DNA of 64,000 nt from Blastomussa wellsi (Eukaryota > Cnidaria > Anthozoa > Scleractinia > Plerogyridae), in contig OX393566.1 in assembly GCA_947652115.1 (NCBI GenBank), forward strand, positions 10,210,982 through 10,274,981, in the 5' to 3' direction. A model generated the notes under the pieces. The model was not told the DNA's origin. It did not search any database and saw only the letters and a program-made list of their open reading frames with translations. The position numbers and the translations under genes are program-made. Numbering within the stretch: position 1 is the first letter of the stretch; the number at the start of each line of letters is the position of its first letter. Positions 23,901 through 32,000 of this stretch are shown piece by piece.

Positions 23901-26816
23901 AGTGCCATGTGTTTCGTGATATCAGAAACCGCTGACCGCAACGGTAACAAATTCACTACAAACGTGATACAAAATACAGTAAAGTTGAAGTGTTCAGTTC
24001 TCATTCTTAAGTCTCTTCGACAATGGTAACATTTTACACACAATCTCTTCTCAACTTGAAATGTACCCGTATCACTTGGCCTTGATTTTCAAATCGCAGA
24101 GAATAGAGAAACGACTGAGAAGAGGCGAGCCAGCAACTAAACTTTCAAACCTAATGTGCAGTCATTTGTGATTGCAGTTTACTGTTAAAGGCCTGATTTT
24201 CAATTAATGTTGTAAAACTAAACAATCCAGCTAACCAGTCAAACGTCAAAGAAAATGTGTGTAATCGACAAAAAGGGCAGGTAACTATGCGTGAGCAAGT
24301 CATCACTTGACTGGTTTGGATATACTTTTGATTGGATCCAGAGGAAGAGCAGCAATGCAAGCAAACGCATTCCCTTGGGCTTTAATACTATTGTGGTATT
24401 AACATTGAAATAGTCCTTTTAGTACTTTACATGGCTGTTTCAACAATCTTACTTAGAACTCATTCAGGACCCAGAGAAACAGATCTTTCATGGACCTTCA
24501 CGTGCGGGTGGTGCAACAGAGGCAAGTGAATAGATATGTTTTTGTGATTTTCGTGAAAATGGGGCATCATTAGTTGTTAAAACAGTAGATAACAGCGTCA
24601 CAATGCCCCTAGCCCAAAATACAATAGAGGTAGCGGGCAAGTTAAAATAGACTCAGAGAGGCCTTGCCTTAATGTAGTGGAGAGACGACAGGAATTGACC
24701 ATGCAGAGGTGTCTGCCGGTGTCTACAAGGAATTAGTATAAATCTACTAGCGTTCTATAACGAATGCCATTCTCTGATTGGCTACGCTACCTACTATCTA
24801 TTCAGTGATAGAGAGTGAGTAGCGTAGCAGTGCGGTTGCAACAAATGGAGGCCGCTTCTTCACCTTTTCGAAATGTCCGTGAAGAAGATTTAGACAGTTT
24901 ACTGGTCGAGGCTGTTCCAGAAAAGACAAAAGTCGCCACGGCTAGCAGATTTATACTAAAACAATTAGATTATTCCCTCTCGATTTCTGTGCATGCGATA
25001 GAAATCTCGAGCTCATAATCTTATTTAAACAATAGTGTTTCTGTCGAGGAACTATCGGCTGATAGTTGCCCCCCGGAAATTTGATGTTCTTAAAACAACT
25101 AGTTTTAAGAACATCAAATTTCCAAGGGGCAACTTTCAGACCGATAGTTCCGAGACATAAACACTCCATTGTCTTTATTGTTCAACACTAAATTTTCTTC
25201 CGCGCGCAGATTCACAAAACAGCTTCTTGAGTTTTTGCTGCAAGCCGAAATGTGCGAATAAACGAAAATCAGGCAATAAAACCCTCTAAATGCAGATCAA
25301 TCAAATAGCGTTTGAATGTTTTTTTTTTAACGAAAGCCCGCTTGTTTACAAAAAAATTCACAGACGGGCACTATCCATCCGGGTATTTTCCTCGGACGGG
25401 CAGTATGCGCTGATAGTGCCCTCCGCGGATGAACACTATCGCGTCACGTGTTTAATTTAGACCAATGAGAATCGGAGAAAATTTAGTGGTGAACTATAAT
25501 TTTAAATAGAAGACTGGTGAGAGAGTTATTAGCGTTGAAGACTTGTTGGAGCTCTTACGACATGAAGACAATTGATCAACAAGTGACTGTCAACTGGCAA
25601 TTCCTCTTATGGAGAGGGGGTGGGTGGGGATTAGCCTGTGTTACCATCACTGTAAGTGGTATTTTTGTATTTCAGACTGAGGGTCAGCCCTTCGAAGGTG
25701 AGCCAGGTAAAATATTGAAATAAATCTATTTAGTTCTTCTAAAAATATTCGTTTTTCACTGCTGAGGGAACATTGAGCTTAAATTGGACAACCTTTCAAC
25801 CTCTTAAAATCGTGGTGCTGTAAGTAAACTAAGCGTAATCTTTTGAAAGCGTTATTCGCTACAACTGAATTCTGTGATGATCACTTTGTAGAACAAATTT
25901 GAACTACAACAAGGTTTGAAGTCTACGCCTTTGCTGTTTCACTTTTTTTCTTATTGTAATCTTAATATTTGGTGTTTTTCTCCTATCTGGAAAAACTGCA
26001 GTCGTTATCTTTTGCAAGTGCCAATTCATTGACCCTTTTAGCCAAACTATCAGTAGAAGCCTTCATTATTTTTGTAGCCATATTCTGAATAATACAAAGT
26101 GTACTACTATTATTATTATCATTATCGTTATCATTATAATTTTTTTTCCTCAAGGTGTGGCAACACCGCAACACATGGCTTTGACTTCCTCAGTGTCAGC
26201 TGCAGTGGATGGCGGCGAAACATCCGGGGAATCACCACAAGTACAACAGCCTGAAGATCAGGTAAGAATCTTGTTTGACAAGTTTGTGATGCGCTTCAAA
26301 TCGAGTGGAACATGTTTGGGTAATCATGACTGTGAATTTCATGGCACAGCCAGGTGTCTCTTAGACAAGTACAACATTAATTTCATTGATTTCATATAAA
26401 GGTTAATATAAGTGGAAGAACCTTTCTTTGGGTTATTCTTGTATTCGACGTATAATACCACAGAGGTTTTTATGGCGGTCAGTACTAACGTGATGTTTGA
26501 GCTGCTGTCGAGGGTTATATCGAGGTTATTCCTAAACTTGCCGAGCATGATCCGAACGCTCCCGAACATGGGTTTAACTCATCCGATTATCATATCTTAT
26601 CTTCGTTATTATAAGCGACACGCTTTATCGATCGTGTTGCAGGTGAAAGTAACGACAGGTTATGATGACGAAGAAACAGTTGATGAAACTGACATCATGG
26701 CTGCTATGACTTCCCGTGGACGCCGCTCTGCTGTTATGGCACCCAGGCCATCGCTAAAAGTAAAGCCAAGCATTGGCAAAAGAGCAGATCCTCATTTTAC
26801 CCAAGCGTACCTTTGA
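3136..26816 (+). CDS. C2CD6: C2-domain protein, C2CD6/CATSPERT-like (CatSper targeting subunit tau), 15 exons
   Basis: Exons: 3136-3172, 5384-5475, 6999-7184, 12127-12255, 14156-14203, 16497-16565, 17811-17902, 18410-18504, 19918-19981, 22883-22967, 23355-23496, 24457-24521, 25676-25706, 26155-26261, 26643-26816. The sum is 1416 nt, one unbroken frame of 471 residues, with every donor/acceptor phase agreeing. A C2 domain spans about residues 44-187 (GVFAVHVFGCQNLYL to LELAFAYGLYGYG). A short helical, basic-charged segment (about 250-298, RLNQLYCEYSQL...) follows, then low-complexity Ser/Gly/acidic stretches and a basic C-terminus ending THFTQAYL-like. The YGxxGYG...QL end of the C2 domain, the proline-rich block after it and the helical segment recall vertebrate C2CD6, which helps deliver CatSper to the sperm flagellum. 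Intron 12 uses a GC donor. AATAAA at 26964-26969, followed by a GT-rich run, is a plausible polyadenylation signal. The exon structure is firmly supported; the family name is from recall and less sure. Confidence 0.82.
3769..4680. repeat. Minisatellite, about 31-bp unit, intron 1
   Basis: About 30 imperfect copies of gttccactccagtttgcttg followed by aggttacggta occur in tandem. Early units are about 31 bp. Later ones alternate with a shorter form of about 24 bp that lacks the acggta part. Point differences (ctcc/cacc, ttacgg/ttatgg) vary from copy to copy. Stray units recur at about 5660-5740. Confidence 0.9.
9645..10335. mobile_element. Unclassified insertion inside the LINE
   Basis: The LINE frame breaks between the AAEVL region and the YADD motif, where only about 25 residues are normally present; about 690 bp intervene. 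The left part starts ttatttgccggctgggaggt and contains a nearby inverted match agccagtaaataa (9696-9709), with ggaggtctgtcc and ggaccgacc between them. The exact right boundary and the family are unresolved. Confidence 0.45.
10681..10913 (-). mobile_element. Palindromic Penelope-derived element with perfect 13-bp target duplication
   Basis: Two arms of about 70 bp (10741-10811 and 10840-10909) are near-perfect inverted copies of the Penelope 3' module. The minus-strand tail (caccgacgcagcaccacag, aaactta) extends the left side to about 10685. TTTAATAAAACCA occurs on both flanks (10668-10680 and 10914-10926). It sits inside the LINE. It has no coding capacity. Confidence 0.85.
10959..11218 (-). 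repeat. Five tandem 52-bp copies of the LINE ENWxPISLLN segment
   Basis: Units start at 10959, 11011, 11063, 11115 and 11167 and are nearly identical. The only regular change is tctac versus tctgc at the unit end, alternating C-A, C-G, C-A, C-G, C-A. On the minus strand each unit encodes the conserved RT block LLENWQPISLLN. The original single copy is cut again at 11468-11500, to the right of a MITE. Confidence 0.92.
11224..11463. mobile_element. 240-bp TIR element with TA target duplication
   Basis: The ends are inverted copies: CAGCGTGACGCACCTACC... at the left and ...GTTAGGAGCGTTGTGCTG at the right. A long internal arm (ggccaatcagagagcacaaa, tttgtttgagctgtcccgcc) is repeated in inverse orientation at 11370-11420. 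TA flanks both ends (11222-11223, 11464-11465), the mark of Tc1/mariner-like mobilisation. It interrupts the LINE RT block next to the tandem array. Confidence 0.8.
12308..13570. mobile_element. 1.26-kb non-autonomous DNA element with about 75-bp inverted ends
   Basis: CGCAGGCGTTATTAGGGGAT at the left matches the reverse complement of the right end (…gcttaataacgcctgcg). The match continues through gtccccactaatgtctgctt and into attcctttc. TA flanks both ends (12306-12307, 13571-13572). Inside, a gccaatcagattttacc/actaaaatcc block is present twice in tandem (about 12390-12480). The element starts only 52 bp after the donor of exon 4 of the C2-domain gene. No transposase is present. Confidence 0.75.
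15727..16203. mobile_element. TIR element of about 480 bp in intron 5
   Basis: The left end ctttaaagtgcagctaaccc and the right end ggggtaggtgcgctttaag are inverted copies over about 26 bp. No ORF of note lies inside. Target duplication is not clear. Confidence 0.6.
19098..19215 (+). pseudogene. PIF1-like helicase fragment
   Basis: The translation FGGKEVVLVGDFLKLRPV, followed shortly by FNFGRFVFESPLFK, matches the block around the helicase motif (GDFxQLxPV) of PIF1-type helicases. These are common in cnidarian Helitron-like and host-derived repeats. Only about 40 residues are recognisable, inside intron 8 of the C2-domain gene. No Walker motif or later helicase motif is seen, so it is a relic. 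Confidence 0.55.
19758..19833. repeat. Short interspersed repeat, copy 1
   Basis: The stretch centred on aagatgcactgcttgtatgg, preceded by catacatttctttatatttt, recurs at 38534-38618 in the same orientation with about 80 percent identity. Family unknown. Confidence 0.6.
21440..22750. mobile_element. Large foldback element, intron 9
   Basis: The left end gagctattgaaaaatatgct and the right end (…gagcttatttttcaatagctt) are inverted copies. The pairing continues inward: ctcgttccagagatat with the right-side atctctggaacgag, aagttttttt, tgacatcataagg with ccttgtgatgtcatca, and tttgcaagtaatgatgcaat with ccattgcattattacttgca. The right arm is interrupted by a separate MITE at 22023-22655. Non-coding. 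Confidence 0.75.
22023..22655. mobile_element. MITE rich in ATAAGCCCC motifs, nested in the foldback
   Basis: The ends ccgtaaaattctgaaaataa and (…ttatttttggaattttatgg) are inverted copies. Within are at least seven copies of the motif ataagccc(c) or its variants and two palindromic cores around ccccggggg. It breaks the right arm of the surrounding foldback, showing that it inserted later. Confidence 0.75.
23573..23632. repeat. Short hairpin element with ATAAGCCGCACC ends
   Basis: ataagccgcacc (left) and ggtgcggcttat (right) are perfect inverted 12-mers about 35 bp apart. They lie 76 bp after the donor of exon 11. It resembles the ATAAGCCCC element at 22023 in end sequence. Confidence 0.65.
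24521..24527 (+). other. GC-AG intron donor of exon 12 in the C2-domain gene
   Basis: The exon ends ACAGAG and the intron begins GCAAGT, the classic strong GC-donor context. Reading through instead meets a TAG within nine bases. Splicing to the acceptor at 25675 keeps the frame and leads to three more exons whose phases all agree. The GC donor is therefore inferred from frame continuity. Confidence 0.75.
24733..24959 (+). mobile_element. Short TIR element carrying an N-terminal recombinase-like ORF
   Basis: TTAGTATAAATCTACTAGCG and its inverted partner (gctagcagatttatactaa) bound 227 bp. Inside, an ATG at 24845 opens a frame reading MEAASSPFRNVREEDLDSLL and then AVPEKTKVAT, running out through the right end. 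That pattern resembles the N-terminus of cnidarian tyrosine-recombinase (Crypton/KIAA1958-like) proteins. This family link is tentative. Confidence 0.45.
25029..25173. mobile_element. Palindromic element, 145 bp
   Basis: Left arm acaatagtgtttctgtcgag...gatgttcttaaaac and right arm gttttaagaacatcaaattt...ataaacactccattgt are inverted copies of about 65 bp with almost no loop. Related gatagtgccc and gggcactatc pieces recur at 25362-25430. Confidence 0.75.
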
Positions 26817-27003
26817 CACGTTAGAAGCATGTACAACGGGGATGTTTGCCCGCTACATAACCGCCAGACATGGCAAAAATGTATTGTTAAGACGGCATTG
26901 CGATTCTGTTTGTTTATTCTTTGCGCGTGATTGAAAGATTATCTGGAAAGGTTTTGCATTTTAAATAAATTTATGATGTTGTTGTTATGTTGTGTCACTT
27001 ATT

Positions 27004-27092
27004 AACCGCGCGGCCATGGGCCAAGCGCGGTTCTTGCTCTGCACGAGATTTATTATTTTTTAACCGCGCGGTCATGGGCCGGCGCGGTTCTT
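27004..27092. repeat. Two tandem palindromes with AACCGCGCGG ends
   Basis: Each of two 31-34 bp units (27004-27034, 27062-27092) reads aaccgcgcgg(c/t)catgggcc ... gcgcggttctt, a GC-rich imperfect palindrome that can fold into a hairpin. They stand out against AT-rich flanks just past the 3' end of the C2-domain gene. Confidence 0.7.
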
Positions 27093-27584
27093 AATTTACC
27101 CTTAATTATTTATCCATCCATTAATTATCTAGCGTACGTAAGTTAAAACGCCTTTTAAATCTAAATACTCTTGAATATACATTACCAAGGTATATATTTG
27201 GCTCAGTAACCCCTCTGCTTTCCTTGTAGTAGTATTCTTTCAAAAGAAGGGCTTACGCCAAGGGAGACAACATTGTTTTCTCTTGTATAGCGATCGGTAA
27301 CGATTAACTGGAACGTCAATTTCTATTTAGGAGACTAGGACGTGTAGTACGCATGCGTCATAAGTGTGTTGTGGGACAATTTGAAACTTAATATCCGCGC
27401 TCAAGAGTGCTGTTTACTTTAACTGACGTCACGTTATTGGCAAACATGGCCTCGGCCGCTGTCCACTGTTGCAAAAGAGCTAAGGTCCTTTTCAAAGTAA
27501 GCTCGAAAGACGTGTGTGCTGGAGGTTTCATTATGGGTGTGGCCCTCATGCTAGTAAATATATTTGTTTCACGGCACGTTCGTA

Positions 27585-28150
27585 ATTAAATATGCAAAAC
27601 TTTCAGCGGGGATTTTTTAGCAAAATTCATATCAAGCAGGCAACTAATATTCCAGCTGTACCGGGCTTCGAATTATCTTTTGAATAACATGGGGTTTTTT
27701 TTATTTGATCCGTTTATTAGGTATTTTTCGCCGACTCGGGTAAATATTTTACGGCACTTCTGCAATTTACATTTACAAAAACTTCCATCGGGATTTTGTG
27801 GCGAATTTCGCAAACAGCCAAGAAACAGATTGTTACAGCTGTACTACGCTTTGAAAAATATTTCGAGTAGGATTTGTTTTTATTCCATACGTTATTAGTT
27901 TTAGAGGAACTACCTTGGCAAAATAAAAAATTTTCGTGTTTAAAATCAGTCATGCGCAACAATGAGACAAAAATTTGACACTCGATTAAATATGCAAAAA
28001 CTTCCACTTGGATTTTCGTGGAGAATTTCATAAACAGACGGGAAACAGATATAACATCTGTACTACGCTTCGAAATATCTTTCGGGATGTTTTTGGATTG
28101 GATCCGTTTATTACTTTTAGAGAAACGACCTATAAAGTTAAAAATCGCCT
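27585..28150. repeat. Three degenerate tandem units of about 180-220 bp
   Basis: Blocks starting near 27585, 27765 and 27984 share, in order, taaatatgcaaaaacttcc, an attttcgtgg-like segment, aaacag, (a)cagctgtactacgcttcgaa, atctttcg and gatccgtttattag. Divergence is about 25 percent. Non-coding. Confidence 0.65.
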
Positions 28151-28389
28151 AACAAGAATGTGTTTAAAATTAGTCATGCGGAACAATTAGACAAAATTTG
28201 ACAGTTTGGGTAGCCGAAAGTGGTGTGGGATTTTCCCCAGAGCTATAAATTAAAATTCATTTACCGATGGAATCCCAATATCCAGCTCTTTATTTGGTGA
28301 GAAATAAATGTAATCTGTGTTCGTGTTATTTGAGTGCTTGCTTTGGAGCGAGCTCCAGTGCTAAGAATTCTTGCTGTTAAGCCAGGAAA

Positions 28390-28925
28390 GTGTTTCAACA
28401 TGGAACTTATTTGGGACTGCTTGAGTACAGGAACACACCAATAGGTGATGTTGGTTCACCAGCGCAACTGCTCATGAGTCGACGACTCAGATCAGTTGCA
28501 GCCTAAAGGCTGTGCAAAGTGAAGGAAAAACTGAGGCTTAAGCAAGAAAAACAAAAGCACTATTTTGATCAGCAGCCAAACACCTCCCCACACGAGAGAA
28601 AGCTGATCGAAACCAGGCGTTGTAACAGAACATGCAGGAACACCGAGATCTTATAGGATTCGAACTGATGAAGGTAGAGAATATTGCAGAAATAGAAGTG
28701 TTGATAAAATCACCAGAAAGCAGTCCATCAGCAACAGACAGGATTACGTTATGTGACAATGAACACGTCTCACATATTCAAATTCGATGAAACACTAGGG
28801 ACATTTAGATGACCTTTACATGAAGTTGTTTTTTTGTTATTGTACAAATTTGTAGAAATTTGGTATCAATGTGCATCCTCTTTGTTTTTTTTTTAATTTT
28901 CTTTTCGTTTTTTTTAGGGGAAAGT
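28390..28925 (+). pseudogene. Ty3/gypsy integrase C-terminal remnant
   Basis: The frame GTYLGLLEYRNTPIGD, followed by SPAQLLMSRRLRS, ends at a stop. It resumes after a small defect as VKEKLRLKQEKQKHYFDQQP. LEYRNTP...SPAQLLMSRRLR and the KQKxYFD block are characteristic of the integrase C-terminus of cnidarian Ty3/gypsy elements. Further degraded frames follow to a T-rich stretch and a polypurine tract (aggggaaag, 28917-28925) immediately before the LTR. Protease, RT and the 5' LTR are absent. Confidence 0.8.
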
Positions 28926-29062
28926 TGTAATGATCAGCGGTTTTTCGTATAAGTATAGACATGCGCATTTGTACCAGAACGGTGGTCAGCCATGTTGGAA
29001 TAAAACTTGGATCGTGCTGAGTTAATCCGAATCCATCGTGCTCTTAGATCAAGAACATTACA
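28926..29062 (+). repeat. 3' LTR of the gypsy remnant
   Basis: The LTR begins TGTAATG directly after a polypurine tract and ends CATTACA, giving perfect 7-bp inverted ends with the TG...CA rule. At 137 bp it is short. It includes gttggaataaaac (a possible AATAAA signal). No matching 5' LTR is in the window. Confidence 0.75.
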
Positions 29063-32000
29063 GTGTAGATAGATTCAGATGTTTGCCACACAAAATGTTT
29101 GCAAAACAAACGAAAATAATCCGTACCGCCGATGCGATATATTTTATTACAGAAGTGATGTACTTGTGAGTAAAAATGCGAATATACGGAACTTCGTGTT
29201 TTGAAAGTTTCCCCTTCAGCTCAGTACAGAAGCCTGTGTAAACCATGATCAAAAGTTCAGGAATTTTCACTGGAGCTGAACAAAGCACAAACAATTAAAC
29301 TGAAGTAGTATTTATTTCGATTTGTTTATCGGCGAGCGAAGGCAAGAAAAATATTGTGTCAATTGAAAAACTTATTCGTATTGAACCAGACTTAGCTTCC
29401 GAAAATTGCTCACCGAAACAACGTTCTCTAGATAACAACTTCAAAGGAATAAAGCTATTTAACAATTCAACCGATCGAACTATCAAGCACAAAAATTGAC
29501 TACGCCGTTTACGCCTGTTTTGCAAAATTGCAACTGATTCTGATGAAACTCAAACTGGAAGTCCTTTCAGTACTTACATCCAACTTCGTTTACATTTGTA
29601 GTAGCCTGTAGATGTTAACTGACAGCAGAAAACGATTGTTAAAGCTACAAGAAAGCAAGCACGATTCCGAAGTAAAAGTTTGCTAAATGACGCTTTGCTG
29701 AATGGAGGAATTTAGTTTCTGAAGCGTACGCGAGCAGTGAGGAAGCAAACTCATTGCGGCGATGTCAATTATGATGATTTCAGCCAATCAAACATAATAA
29801 CGTTTTACTTCCGGTGCAGACGAAATTTCGTAGTTCTTCTAGAGAGAAAAAAAGCACAGCTTCAGTTTTTTGCAGTAAATCGAAAGAAAATGTCTTTTTC
29901 TAAAAACGTAAGCATGCGTTTTGGGGGAAATCAAAATAAAAAATGGTACACAAAAATGTGGTTATCAGACCACATTTTTTGTCATTATTTTTGAACGTTT
30001 TCGTGCTAACGAAAAACGCATGCTTACAGTTCTTAAGATTGATGTATCGTTTGACCTGATACTGCAAACTGGGAATAACACCGTAAGTGCCTTTCGTAAA
30101 ACTCAGTTTTCTGTTTTGGGTCACGTGACATAGGGCGTGTCCCGATGACGTCATCAACCCGTTTGCACAGACACTCGTAGTCTACTGTCTAAATTTAGTT
30201 TCATAAAAGCAATGCTAAGTCGAGTTACAGCGGCCCGAAAAGATACTGGTATATCTTGCCAAAGCAACCAGTTCTGTAATTGTGCGCCGTTGTGCTTTGT
30301 TAGGTTTCCGCATTTGGAGATTGTATGCGTTGATTAAGGTTACCCGGAGAAGCTTATTCAAACGACCCTCGAAGAAGTGAAATTTGAAGAGAGGAAATTA
30401 GCCCTCCAACCAAAACAAAAAGAAACCAAACGAATCTTGCCTTTTGTCACAACATATCAACCATCAGTGCCAAGCCTAAAACAAATTCTCATTAAAAAAT
30501 TGCTTTTAATAGAACAACAACCATTGCTGAGCGAAATCTAGAGATCCGCCCCTTATTTCATATAAAAGAGGGCGTTTGCTCAAAGACATACTCGTGAGAG
30601 CCAAACTATAAAAAAGGCTAAAACACGCGCTAGGGAGTCGTGCAGGTCTGTCAACCCCATTTTACAAAGTTGAGACCTAAAGCCCCTGGTGGTATCACTC
30701 CACATTTAGCTTCAGTGTACTGGCATAGTAATTTTATCAAAGCTTGACCACTGTTTGTAGGTTTCCATTGGCGTAAACACGTTTTTCGGATATTGAATTT
30801 TTGAAGTTATACTCGTGACAGTGCCCCTTTAAGCTAGTAACAGAAGTACGTTGAAGTCCTATTATTGTTTCTGCACTATCGAATTCTCTTTTTCAAATAG
30901 AACTGGTGCTTTGAAAATAGATTTATTCTATTCGTTTGTGTTGCTTCATGTTCACTCAGTAGGGGTGCAAGTGCTTTTTTGGCAAGGGCAAATCTCGCTA
31001 AAGCGTTGATTGGTCGTCCGTGTTCGTCATGCATTAAGTTCATTCTTGTAATTCCTCATCCAACCAACCACAGTACGTGGCAACTAATGAAGCGCTTCAT
31101 CTGAGTGTGGGTTTCAGTCCTATTCCAGCAAAAGTTAAACTAATCTTGTTACTGTAGTATACTGGGGTTTTATTGGTCGGAATCTATTAAACTACAAACT
31201 AATCAAATGCATTAATTCGAGTCTTGTCAATGCGATAAAATTGTCTCAGTGACAAACAGGTTAAGTATCACGTGACACATACGTTACGGCTTCCACCCAG
31301 TTTTGGCGCCAACCAAAACGTGGATAGCTATTTTCAATCCACTAAAAAGGTCCGACTATTTCCTTCATGTATTGCGCATGATGTGTTTAAAAAAAAACGA
31401 CTATTTGTCCACTATTGAATTGACTGCAATTTTCGCCAGAGATTTCTGTGTAATCACGTGAAACTGGCGTACCCGAGGAGCGGGAAACACGTCACACTCA
31501 GATCCAATTTTCCTTAATTTTCGTCGTCTTCCTCTCTGCCTCTTCCTGACGTTTAACGTTTAGTGGTATTATTTTTTATCTCATTATGTCGAGATTCCAA
31601 GAGGCTCTATTTCTTTCACATCCTTTTCAGCGTTTTTTCACAAGGAAGTTCTGAAACGTGCTAAACTACTAGCAGACATTTTTCTTACATACACAAAAAC
31701 CGGTCATGTTGATCTCTCGCAACGTCAATTGTTTACGTAGTATCAGCCGTGCAGTTTGTGTATGTTATGGTTTATTTTTGACTGATTAGGTCCCTTGCAG
31801 AGCCTACGTAAGTCAACAGGATTTAATTATCGCTCGCGATCCTTTGCAGTTTTCAGTTTTTTTTTTTCTTAGTGCGTGGATGTCGCATGTCCCATTTTCC
31901 ACTTTTTTCGCTTCACCCTCGACTAAGAGAAAAGAAGGGTTGCTTATAATCTGTAATCGTGCTCGCTATATTTGTTTGTCAATGCACTGTGATTGAAGAA

